Below are positions 1 to 5,829 of a stretch of 6,106 bases of DNA, piece after piece. Under the pieces are notes generated by a model. That model did no database searches, was not told where the DNA came from, and saw only the letters and a list, made by a program, of their open reading frames with translations. The stretch covers positions 1 through 6,106 of the forward strand of contig JAITVM010000271.1 of the NCBI GenBank assembly GCA_031285815.1, read 5' to 3'. Position 1 is the stretch's first letter, and every line of letters begins with the position of its first letter. The position numbers and the translations under genes were made by a program. Origin of the DNA: Clostridiales bacterium (GTDB lineage: Bacteria; Bacillota; Clostridia; Lachnospirales; JAITVM01).

Positions 1-309
1 ATTTTTATCAGCTTGGGCACGAAGCGAATGGACTGCCGGGCCCTTCCCTAAGTTTAGCATCCTTGACTGTATATAAGTTTTGTCAATATTCTTGCCCATC
101 TCGCCGCCAAGCGCATCCACTTCCCGGACCAAATGCCCTTTGCTTGTCCCACCAATATTAGGGTTGCAGGGCATCATCGCAATAGAGTCTAAATTTATTA
201 CAAACATAATTGTGCTATTGCCCGTTCTAGCGGCGGCCAAAGCCGCCTCACAACCTGCGTGGCCGCCGCCCACTACTATTATATCTGCTGAATCAGCCAC
301 AAACTCCAA
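1..309 (-). CDS. mnmG: MnmG (GidA) N-terminal part, tRNA U34 modification enzyme, cut by window edge
   Basis: This is the first 103 codons of the FAD-dependent partner of MnmE. Together they install the (carboxymethyl)aminomethyl group on C5 of wobble uridine 34 of certain tRNAs in the cytoplasm. The translation shows the Rossmann dinucleotide motif GGGHAG (residues 14-19) followed by [11 protein letters not shown], then [25 protein letters not shown] and the block around [17 protein letters not shown], all hallmarks of MnmG. The rest of the roughly 620-residue protein lies beyond position 1. No ATG exists between the upstream in-frame TGA and the family core. I choose TTG at 309 because AGGGGTG (322-316) sits 6 nt upstream. 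GTG at 300 has GGAG only 3 nt away, and GTG at 318 has no visible ribosome binding site. It follows the 78-residue gene by 27 nt on the same strand, so it is probably co-transcribed with mnmE. The identity is secure; the exact start is not. Confidence 0.95.
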   Translation of the reverse strand, partial: MEFVADSADIIVVGGGHAGCEAALAAARTGNSTIMFVINLDSIAMMPCNPNIGGTSKGHLVREVDALGGEMGKNIDKTYIQSRMLNLGKGPAVHSLRAQADKN

Positions 310-336
310 AAAACCCACCCCTAAAAATATTTTTCA

Positions 337-573
337 CTACTCAGGCAATACCAGCTTATTGTCAATAAAAATACGGCATTGTATATTCCAGGTACTTCCG
401 CCTACCGAAACTTTTATTTCTTCACCTGCCGGCAACTTCCCCCAAAGCCTTGACCTCATCCCCAAGCCAACCTGCTCGTCTTGCAGTTCACCGTTTACAT
501 AGAGCCGCTCGCTTAGCGCACTATTTTCAACAACTATGGTATTGCCTAAATGGTTCAGTTCCCATCTTTTCAT
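337..573 (-). CDS. Conserved-looking 78-residue hypothetical protein between mnmE and mnmG
   Basis: This is a small protein of unknown function. A good ribosome binding site, GGGAGG, lies 6 nt before the ATG at 573, and the gene fits tightly between mnmE (56 nt gap) and mnmG (27 nt gap) on the same strand, so it is very likely translated. The sequence has no signal peptide, membrane segment or cysteine pair; the only Cys is C66. It is rich in alternating hydrophobic/polar residues and Gly, suggesting an all-beta soluble domain. It contains two similar segments: R23-L30 (RLYVNGEL) and R67-L74 (RIFIDNKL), each an aromatic/aliphatic strand followed by an NG- or DN-type turn, which hints at an internally repeated beta fold. 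I have an impression that similar short proteins occur in Clostridia, but I do not recognise a named family. Its position suggests, without proving, a link to tRNA modification or simply use of the same transcript. Confidence 0.8.
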   Translation of the reverse strand: MKRWELNHLGNTIVVENSALSERLYVNGELQDEQVGLGMRSRLWGKLPAGEEIKVSVGGSTWNIQCRIFIDNKLVLPE

Positions 574-629
574 AAATACCCTCCCAGGCTACCCTATCAA
601 TTGGAAAATCCTCATTTTACATGTTAATT

Positions 630-1985
630 TTATTTACCCAGGCAAAACTCCGAAAAAATCTTGTCAATTATATCTTCATCCAAGGATTCGCCTATTATCC
701 CGCCTAAATAGCTGTAGGCATCCACTAAATCAATACTTAAAAAATCTTCTGAAAAGCCGCCCTCTATTGACATTAATACATTTTTTAGGCTTTTAGCCGA
801 ACTAATCAGCAAATTTTTATGCCTGATATTGGTTATTAAAATATCTGGCGATAAATCTATTTCATTATTAAAAAACAAAAATTCCACCTTATCATATAAA
901 CCCTCCAGCCCTTGGCCGTTAATTAAAGATACTTGGACAATATTATCATTTGGCACATAGTTTTTTAGCCTATCTAAATCAGCATTATTGGGCAAATCAA
1001 TTTTATTTATTACCAAAATAACTTTCTTCCCCTTTAACCCCTCTAAAATTTCTATATCCAAATCAGTAATTTTATCGCTGCTATCTATAATGAACAAAAC
1101 CAAATCAGCATTTTGGGCTGAGCCTTTAGATTTTTCTATGCCAATCTTTTCAACCTTATCCTCGGTATGCCGTATGCCGGCCGTATCAATAATTTTTATT
1201 AAAATGCCCCGGATATTAATATACTCTTCAATAGTATCCCGGGTCGTCCCCGGTATATCTGTAACTATCGCCCTATCTTCCCCTAAAAGCTTATTAAGCA
1301 GTGTGGATTTGCCAACATTAGGCCGGCCTATAATAACAGTTTTTATCCCTTCAGAAACAATTTTGCCATGTTCGGCTGTTTTTATTAAGTTATCAACATC
1401 CTCAAGGATACCTAAAACGCCCGCCTTTACCTCAGCTATATTAATTAGCTCCATATCATGCTCTGGGTAGTCAATTGACGCTTCTATATTAGCAATCATT
1501 GAAAGGAGCTTGCCCCTAATTAAATTTACTTTTTCGGATAATTTCCCGCCAAGTTGGCTTAACGCTGCATTTTGGGATAATTCTGTTTTTGCGTTTATTA
1601 TATCAATTACAGCCTCGGCTTGTGATAAATCTATGCGCCCATTTAAAAACGCACGTTTTGTAAACTCGCCCGGCTCAGCTAACCTTGCGCCATTTTGTAG
1701 CACTAGCCCCATGATACGCTTAGTAGTAAGCGCCCCGCCATGGCAATTTATCTCGGCAACATCCTCTTTAGTATATGACTTAGGGGCCAACATTAAGCTA
1801 ACCATAACTTCATCAATTAAATTGGGCCCATCATAAATATGGCCATAACTAATTGTATGGGATTTAAGCCCGGAATTAGTTTTGAATATTTTTTTGATTA
1901 TCCCAGTTGAGCCTTCCCCGCTAATACGGATAACCGATATACCAGAGTTCCCGATTTGGGTAGCGACAGCCGCTATTGTATCCAA
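630..1985 (-). CDS. mnmE: MnmE (TrmE), tRNA modification GTPase
   Basis: This GTPase works with MnmG to modify C5 of U34 in tRNAs reading split codon boxes, using a tetrahydrofolate-derived one-carbon unit. At 451 residues it has the usual family length. The N-terminal folate-binding domain begins with DTIAAVAT, followed by the conserved blocks EINCHGG (79-84) and RLAEPGEFTKRAFLNGRIDL (101-120). The G domain embedded in the helical region shows G1 GRPNVGKS (220-227), G2 TTRD (247-250), G3 DTAG (267-270) and G4 NKID (327-330). The C-terminus is FCLGK, carrying the conserved Cys (C448) of the family's C-x-G-K ending. All key motifs are intact. The start codon is TTG at 1985, immediately before the family-typical DTIAA, with AGGTGG 7 nt upstream; there is no in-frame ATG nearby. 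It lies 40 nt after nagA and 56 nt before the 78-residue gene, so it appears to be the second gene of the nagA transcript. Confidence 0.98.
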   Translation of the reverse strand: MDTIAAVATQIGNSGISVIRISGEGSTGIIKKIFKTNSGLKSHTISYGHIYDGPNLIDEVMVSLMLAPKSYTKEDVAEINCHGGALTTKRIMGLVLQNGARLAEPGEFTKRAFLNGRIDLSQAEAVIDIINAKTELSQNAALSQLGGKLSEKVNLIRGKLLSMIANIEASIDYPEHDMELINIAEVKAGVLGILEDVDNLIKTAEHGKIVSEGIKTVIIGRPNVGKSTLLNKLLGEDRAIVTDIPGTTRDTIEEYINIRGILIKIIDTAGIRHTEDKVEKIGIEKSKGSAQNADLVLFIIDSSDKITDLDIEILEGLKGKKVILVINKIDLPNNADLDRLKNYVPNDNIVQVSLINGQGLEGLYDKVEFLFFNNEIDLSPDILITNIRHKNLLISSAKSLKNVLMSIEGGFSEDFLSIDLVDAYSYLGGIIGESLDEDIIDKIFSEFCLGK

Positions 1986-2025
1986 ATGCCTTCCACCTGC
2001 CTAAAAATTTTCTGGGCAATTAAAA

Positions 2026-3150
2026 TCAAACCGCTTTTATTACTTTGCCGTCAACCATAACAAACTTCACATTAAAATCATCGTCTATCGCAATTAAATC
2101 AGCTTTTTTACCCACAGCTAGGCTACCAATTTCATCATATATGCCCAGTGCTTTTGCTGGGTTTTGGGCCGCCATTTTTACTGCCTGGAAAAGGGGTACG
2201 CCAATTATTTTATTCATATTTTTTACTGCCGATATTACTGAAAGGGTACTCCCAGCCAATGAGCCGCCCTCTGCAAGGCGCACAACATTATCTTTAACAA
2301 CAACTTCTAATTCCCCTAATTTATAAACACCTTCAGGGAGGCCGCCAGCTTCCATACAATCAGTTATTAAAACAACCTTATCCCTTTTGCATTTAACAAG
2401 CACCTGTATTGCCCTTTTTGAAACATGGATTAAATCACAAATAATTTCATTATAAATACCATCGTTAACTAAAGTTTCACCCACAAACCCAGGCGACCTA
2501 TGGCTAAGCCCTGTCATCGCGTTATAAGTGTGTATCGCAATATTGGCGCCATATTTTATTGCCTCTTGGACCTGCCCACAATCAGCGCCCGAATGCCCAA
2601 TCCTTACATCTATGCCCCTAGCCTTGCAAAATTTAATTGCGTCATAGGCATTATCTAAATTCGGGGCTATGGCTACAGATTTTATTGCACCTGTATCTAT
2701 ATATTTTTGTAGCCCCACTAAATCAATATCTACAATAAATTCTTCGGGGTGCGCGCCTTTAAATTCTTTGTCTATATATGGCCCTTCTAAAAACCCGCCA
2801 ATTATTTTGGCACCGGATACGCCTCTTTGTTTTGCTTCAGCAATATTTTTCAGGGCTTTCATAATCTTTGGTTCCGGGGCCGTAACTGTTGTAGGGCAAA
2901 AAGAAGTCACGCCTTCTTCTATTTTATAGCGGGAGATTGCGTCGATAGCCTCATACTCTGCGTCCATTGTGTCAAAGCCATTGCCGCCATGGACATGGAT
3001 ATCTATAAACCCAGGCAAAACTTTAAGCCCGGTTAAATCAATATCCGCCTGCCCCTCAGTTAATATGTCTTTTATATAGCCATCCCCGATGCTTAAATAC
3101 CCAGGTATTATTTCGTTTTCCAAAAATATTTCATCTGATTTAATTATCAT
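2026..3150 (-). CDS. nagA: N-acetylglucosamine-6-phosphate deacetylase
   Basis: This enzyme hydrolyses GlcNAc-6-phosphate to glucosamine-6-phosphate and acetate in the cytoplasm, the first committed step in reusing GlcNAc from cell wall or chitin-type sugars. The 374-residue length is normal for NagA in the amidohydrolase superfamily. Visible signatures are GFIDIHVHGG with the metal-type HxH pair (H52, H54), LEGPY with the metal-ligand Glu (E122), GHSGA (H186), IHTYNAM (H207), IHVS (H242), TDCMEAGG with the catalytic Asp (D264), and SLAGSTL (297-303). The HxH form is as in Firmicute enzymes that can bind two metals, unlike the variant site of E. coli NagA. The ATG at 3150 has AAGGGG about 8 nt upstream. 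It is the first gene of its transcript, with a promoter at 3262-3291. The usual partner nagB is not in the window, and the downstream neighbour is mnmE, which is unusual company. Confidence 0.95.
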   Translation of the reverse strand: MIIKSDEIFLENEIIPGYLSIGDGYIKDILTEGQADIDLTGLKVLPGFIDIHVHGGNGFDTMDAEYEAIDAISRYKIEEGVTSFCPTTVTAPEPKIMKALKNIAEAKQRGVSGAKIIGGFLEGPYIDKEFKGAHPEEFIVDIDLVGLQKYIDTGAIKSVAIAPNLDNAYDAIKFCKARGIDVRIGHSGADCGQVQEAIKYGANIAIHTYNAMTGLSHRSPGFVGETLVNDGIYNEIICDLIHVSKRAIQVLVKCKRDKVVLITDCMEAGGLPEGVYKLGELEVVVKDNVVRLAEGGSLAGSTLSVISAVKNMNKIIGVPLFQAVKMAAQNPAKALGIYDEIGSLAVGKKADLIAIDDDFNVKFVMVDGKVIKAV

Positions 3151-3261
3151 ACCGGCATCCCCTTATCACAACAATAAATACCCAATGCTTAGCAGCTAGG
3201 GCATCCGTGAATATTTCCTAAAATTAATTTCTATATTTATCAGTGTACCACAAAAATAATA

Positions 3262-3291
3262 ATTATAAAATATTACAAAAATTTTTTTCAA
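3262..3291 (-). promoter_or_regulatory. Sigma-A type promoter for the nagA-mnmE-78aa-mnmG unit
   Basis: On the minus strand a -35 box TTGAAA (3291-3286) is separated by 18 nt from a perfect -10 box TATAAT (3267-3262). The start of transcription would be near 3255, leaving a leader of about 105 nt before the nagA ATG. It lies just downstream of the terminator of the preceding unit, as expected for an independent promoter. Confidence 0.7.
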
Positions 3292-3302
3292 AAGCTATAA
3301 CT

Positions 3303-3347
3303 AAAAAAAAGATAACCCCATAATTATTAGCTAGGTGTTATCTTTTT
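3303..3347 (-). terminator. Rho-independent terminator of the radical SAM/DUF4130 unit
   Basis: The inverted repeat GATAAC/GTTATC (3311-3316 and 3337-3342) is extended by the flanking A and T tracts to an 11-bp stem (3306-3316 with 3337-3347). Past one mismatch it gains two more G-C pairs. In the minus-strand transcript the hairpin is followed by eight U residues (3310-3303). The TAA stop of the DUF4130 gene (3340-3338) lies inside the ascending arm, so the stop codon and the terminator overlap. Confidence 0.75.
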
Positions 3348-4111
3348 ATAATAGGTTTTTTGTCATCTATATATTTAAACTCCGTCATATGTTTACGGTA
3401 CTTTAAAGGCAAGAGCAGCCGCTGCAATTTTTTGTTGGCACGTTCGGGGTTAGCTGCAGTTTCATAATAACCGCCCCATAATTTTTGATAACTAATTTCT
3501 TCATTTGACAACAGTACCTCTATATCATCCGGCGCTTCATGGAACACACATTCTTTTGTATCATAAACGGCTACTAACCCCCGTTTAACGTCATGGATCA
3601 TAAATTGCATATTCATAAAGCGTTTTGTAAAAAAATCTGCTAATGGGGCTAAAATATTATTCTCAGGCGATATGTCTGCATAAAATACGCCTGTGCGTGT
3701 TTCCGAAAAACGCAAAAACTCAACAAGCCGCCCCCTTTCCCTTGACGCTTTTCTGGCTATGTTAATTGTATTTAACACACAATCTTCGTGCAAATGCTTA
3801 TCTATACCCTTGCCATGCTTAAAGCCCAAAACAACATATTTATACATATAAATAAAACGCCCCGGGCTGGCACTTAAAAACGCATAGTATAATGTATTGG
3901 CCATATCCCCCGATATTTTTTCTAATATGGCATTTAGCACGGTAGACGCTTTATCCACATCTGTGCGGGCTAAATAATAATTTGTGTCAAAACGTTGCTG
4001 ATAACAGTCCTCCAATTCTATATAATCCGGCCTTATTTTTTTATAGAAGTGGTTATGGATGATAGTAAGAAAGCCATCAAATGTCCCGTCAAATAAAACA
4101 GTTACTGTCAA
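3338..4111 (-). CDS. TIGR03915/DUF4130 family putative DNA metabolism (repair) protein
   Basis: This 257-residue protein matches the DUF4130 family, described as a probable DNA metabolism protein. It has no established biochemical activity. Recognisable family features are the N-terminal LFDGTFDGFLTIIHN (6-20), the central DxxVLNTINIARKASRERGRLVEFLRF region (about 110-135), and the C-terminal block with YQKLWGGYYETAANPERAN (208-226) followed by a basic LPLKYRKHMTEF. No signal peptide or membrane segment is visible. From family knowledge, this domain is also found fused to UdgX-type uracil-DNA-binding proteins, and as a stand-alone protein it nearly always sits beside the radical SAM protein seen here. 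The start is TTG at 4111, overlapping the upstream TGA as TTGA, with GGGGGGTG about 7 nt upstream; translational coupling is likely. The family call is confident; a DNA-repair role is inferred from fusion and neighbourhood only. Confidence 0.9.
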   Translation of the reverse strand: MTVTVLFDGTFDGFLTIIHNHFYKKIRPDYIELEDCYQQRFDTNYYLARTDVDKASTVLNAILEKISGDMANTLYYAFLSASPGRFIYMYKYVVLGFKHGKGIDKHLHEDCVLNTINIARKASRERGRLVEFLRFSETRTGVFYADISPENNILAPLADFFTKRFMNMQFMIHDVKRGLVAVYDTKECVFHEAPDDIEVLLSNEEISYQKLWGGYYETAANPERANKKLQRLLLPLKYRKHMTEFKYIDDKKPIIKR

Positions 4112-5367
4112 GTGGCGGCACCCCCCAGGCTAAACAGGGAAAGCTGCTCATATTTCTCGCCAATTTTGTTTTCTGTCAGCTTCAAATAAAGGGTTTCTGG
4201 GTCAAGCGTGGTTTGCCCCATCATTTTTCCGTTACAGGTAATAAAATATTTAGCGCGTTTTAAAACAACATTTAATTTTTTCAAATTATCAAAATCTAGG
4301 TTATGGGCTTTCCGGGAATTTAAAATTTTTAAAACTGAGGCAACCCCAATACCGGGGACACGCAAAAGTTCATAATACCCCGCTGTATTAATTTCCACAG
4401 GGAACTTATCTATATGTTTAAGTGCCCATTGGCATTTTGGGTCCATGTTTAGGTTTAAGTCTTCGCCATCCTCAAGTATTTCATCCGCATTAAAGCCATA
4501 GTACCTTAATAGCCAATCAGCCTGGTAAAGCCTATGCTCACGTAAAAGCGGCGGTGCCACTTGCGGCAGTAGCGGAAAATTCGATACCGGCAAATAGGCT
4601 GAATAAAAAACGCGTTTCATATTATATATGTTGTAAAGGTTCTCGCTTAAATTAATTATTGTTTTATCCGATTCTTTTGTTGCCCCAACAATAAGCTGCG
4701 TTGACTGGCCTGCCGGGACATATTTAGGTGCGCTTTTAAACAGCACTATTTCTTCTTTATTCTTAATAATATTGGATTTAATTAAACCCATAGGTTTTGT
4801 AATGGATTCTTTTGTTTTGTCCGGCGCAAGCAGCTTCAGGGATTCCTGTGATGGCAATTCAATATTTACGCTCATCCGGTCGGCTAAAAGGCCTGTTGCG
4901 TTAATCAGCTCCGGGTCAGCCCCCGGTATAGCTTTAACATGTATATACCCATTAAATTTATACTTTTCACGCACAAGCTTTAACACAGCATACAAAAGCT
5001 CCATTGTATAATTTGGGCTCTTGATTATTGCAGATGATAAAAAAAGCCCTTCTATATAATTGCGCTTGTAGAAATTTATCATTATATCCGCTAACTCTTC
5101 CGGTGTAAAAGCGGCACGCTCTACATCGTTAGACCGGCGGTTAACACAGTATTGGCAATCATAAATACAAAAATTTGTAAACAAAACCTTCAGGAGGGCT
5201 ATACAGCGGCCATCTGACGCAAAGCTATGGCATATGCCTGCCGCCTCCGCATTCCCCAAATGCCCCGGTTTAGCCTCCCTCGTTACCCCGGACGAGGTAC
5301 AGGCAACATCATACCTTGCTGCCATCGTCAATATCCTTAATTTTTGAAAAACATCCAAGCCTACCAC
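4108..5367 (-). CDS. TIGR03916 family putative DNA modification/repair radical SAM protein
   Basis: This is a radical S-adenosylmethionine enzyme of unknown substrate. The CxxxCxxC motif that binds the 4Fe-4S cluster is C67-C71-C74 (CIYDCQYC). It is followed by NYIEGLFLSS (103-112), GYIHVKAIPGA (140-150) and DRMSVNIELPS (163-173), characteristic of this family. Three further cysteines precede the motif: C23 (ACTSSG), C46 (GICHSF) and C55 (GRCIALLK). The C-terminal part carries a helix-hairpin-helix-like DNA-binding element, NTAGYYELLRVPGIG (327-341) with the following SVLKILNSRK, which supports a nucleic-acid substrate. The 419-residue length is usual. An in-frame TAG directly precedes GTG 5367, so that is the longest form (AAGGGAG 4 nt upstream). 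TTG at 5358 is an equally good or better start: it has AGGTGG 5 nt upstream and gives an N-terminus MDVFQKLRIL that resembles the family. The gene overlaps the DUF4130 gene by 4 nt and has its own promoter upstream. Family identity is firm, function is not. Confidence 0.93.
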   Translation of the reverse strand: MVGLDVFQKLRILTMAARYDVACTSSGVTREAKPGHLGNAEAAGICHSFASDGRCIALLKVLFTNFCIYDCQYCVNRRSNDVERAAFTPEELADIMINFYKRNYIEGLFLSSAIIKSPNYTMELLYAVLKLVREKYKFNGYIHVKAIPGADPELINATGLLADRMSVNIELPSQESLKLLAPDKTKESITKPMGLIKSNIIKNKEEIVLFKSAPKYVPAGQSTQLIVGATKESDKTIINLSENLYNIYNMKRVFYSAYLPVSNFPLLPQVAPPLLREHRLYQADWLLRYYGFNADEILEDGEDLNLNMDPKCQWALKHIDKFPVEINTAGYYELLRVPGIGVASVLKILNSRKAHNLDFDNLKKLNVVLKRAKYFITCNGKMMGQTTLDPETLYLKLTENKIGEKYEQLSLFSLGGAAT

Positions 5368-5423
5368 CTAACTCCCTTAATAAACAAGCCATTTTTTTAC
5401 CTGATAATAAAATACCCTACTAT

Positions 5424-5452
5424 ATTATAGATTAATAAAAGCATAATTTCAA
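5424..5452 (-). promoter_or_regulatory. Sigma-A type promoter for the radical SAM/DUF4130 unit
   Basis: On the minus strand TTGAAA (5452-5447), a 17-nt spacer and a perfect TATAAT (5429-5424) form a near-consensus promoter. The predicted start is near 5417, giving a leader of about 50 nt. It is divergent from the tRNA promoter, with the two -35 boxes about 50 bp apart. No dyad-symmetric damage-response operator (such as a LexA-type box) was recognised over it. Confidence 0.7.
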
Positions 5453-5501
5453 ACTATCTGTAAACCGCAATAACAACAATTTTAAAATTTTAGTTTTAGT
5501 A

Positions 5502-5530
5502 TTGAAATTTATTTTTTTATGTAGTATACT
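5502..5530 (+). promoter_or_regulatory. Promoter of tRNA-Arg
   Basis: TTGAAA (5502-5507), a 17-nt spacer and TATACT (5525-5530) precede the tRNA by about 35 nt; the start would be near 5537. The stretch upstream of the -35 is very AT-rich and includes the perfect palindrome AATTTTAAAATT (5478-5489), consistent with an UP-element-like region expected for a stable RNA gene. Confidence 0.7.
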
Positions 5531-5532
5531 GT
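5520..5532 (+). repeat. 13-nt direct repeat, copy 1 (contains the tRNA promoter -10 box)
   Basis: TGTAGTATACTGT occurs here and, identically, at 5778-5790 upstream of the AI-2E family gene. Its core AGTATACT is a perfect 8-bp palindrome and includes the TATACT -10 hexamer. It may be only a shared preference for the sequence around the -10 box, or a common binding site. Confidence 0.5.
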
Positions 5533-5565
5533 GTTAGTCCAAAAAAACTGGCAACACTTTCATGC

Positions 5566-5637
5566 GCTTCCGTAGTTAAATGGATATAACAGTCCCCTCC
5601 TAAGGGACCGTTGTGGGTTCGATTCCCGCCGGGAGTA
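5566..5637 (+). tRNA. tRNA-Arg, anticodon CCT (reads AGG)
   Basis: A complete 72-nt cloverleaf can be drawn. The acceptor stem is GCTTCCG (5566-5572) with CGGGAGT (5630-5636) and discriminator A (5637). The D stem is GTTA/TAAC with loop AATGGATA. The anticodon stem is GTCCC/GGGAC with loop CTCCTAA, so the anticodon is CCT. A 4-nt variable loop follows, then T stem GTGGG/CCCGC with loop TTCGATT. The acceptor has two G-U wobble pairs. The A of the D loop after GG (A20) and C35 agree with known arginine identity elements. The 3' CCA is not encoded (TTT follows), so it must be added after transcription. A promoter precedes it and a strong terminator follows 6 nt later, making it a single-gene transcript. 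Confidence 0.95.
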
Positions 5638-5643
5638 TTTTTT

Positions 5644-5678
5644 AAGCTATGATTCTTATCGTAGCTTTTTTATTTTTT
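5644..5678 (+). terminator. Rho-independent terminator of tRNA-Arg
   Basis: A 10-bp stem AAGCTATGAT / ATCGTAGCTT (5644-5653 and 5658-5667, one G-U pair) with the 4-nt loop TCTT is followed by a T-rich tract (TTTTATTTTTT pattern to 5678). It begins 6 nt after the tRNA end. Confidence 0.88.
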
Positions 5679-5739
5679 CCCGACTTTTTGTTTTTTTTTA
5701 CGTTTAAATATATAATATAATCTAGTAAATCAATTTCCC

Positions 5740-5767
5740 TTGACCAATATACCGGTTTCTACATAAT
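5740..5767 (+). promoter_or_regulatory. Candidate promoter for the AI-2E family gene
   Basis: TTGACC (5740-5745), a 16-nt spacer and CATAAT (5762-5767) resemble a sigma-A promoter with one mismatch in each box; the start would be near 5775. A competing possibility is the TATACT at 5783-5788, but its best-placed -35 (TACATA, 5760-5765) matches poorly. A TATAAT at 5711-5716 with TTGTTT 17 nt upstream is a third, weaker option. Confidence 0.4.
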
Positions 5768-5777
5768 TCTTTATTTG

Positions 5778-5790
5778 TGTAGTATACTGT
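5778..5790 (+). repeat. 13-nt direct repeat, copy 2 (upstream of AI-2E family gene)
   Basis: This copy is identical to TGTAGTATACTGT at 5520-5532. It is 40 nt upstream of the ATG at 5830, so it could act as an extended -10 region despite the poor -35. Alternatively it could lie just past the start site of the TTGACC/CATAAT promoter, where a repressor site would sit. Confidence 0.5.
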
Positions 5791-5829
5791 TATTTATAAA
5801 GTAAACAACATGGACTGAGGTGGCAAAAA

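Noticed and set aside
574..629. Possible terminator or promoter between mnmE and the 78-residue gene
   Set aside because: No stable GC hairpin with a U run and no convincing -35/-10 pair in the 56-nt gap; the short repeat GCCTGGG near both ends looks coincidental.
80..2929. Plus-strand open frames opposite mnmG, the 78-residue gene, mnmE and nagA (for example 988-1470, 1510-1836, 2669-2929)
   Set aside because: They lie antisense to clearly identified genes, have no recognisable domains and show low-complexity Ser/Ile/Pro-rich translations typical of reverse-strand shadows.
2026..3150. nagA being another amidohydrolase such as a dihydroorotase or adenine deaminase
   Set aside because: LEGPY, IHTYNAM, TDCMEAGG and SLAGSTL together are specific to the GlcNAc-6-phosphate deacetylase family.
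4081..5011. Plus-strand open frames opposite the radical SAM gene (4081-4263, 4772-5011)
   Set aside because: Antisense to a strongly supported gene, no good ribosome binding site or protein family.
5531..5557. Inverted repeat GTGTT...AACAC in front of the tRNA
   Set aside because: Only 5 bp, and the left arm lies upstream of the predicted transcription start, so it would not form in the RNA.
5566..5637. tRNA-Arg as an integration site for a mobile element
   Set aside because: tRNA-Arg genes are common attachment sites, but no integrase and no repeat of the tRNA 3' end is visible in the window.
5810..5818. Minimal leader ORF ATG GAC TGA before the AI-2E family gene
   Set aside because: Two codons long, no ribosome binding site of its own; the TGAGG is better explained as part of the Shine-Dalgarno region of the ATG at 5830.
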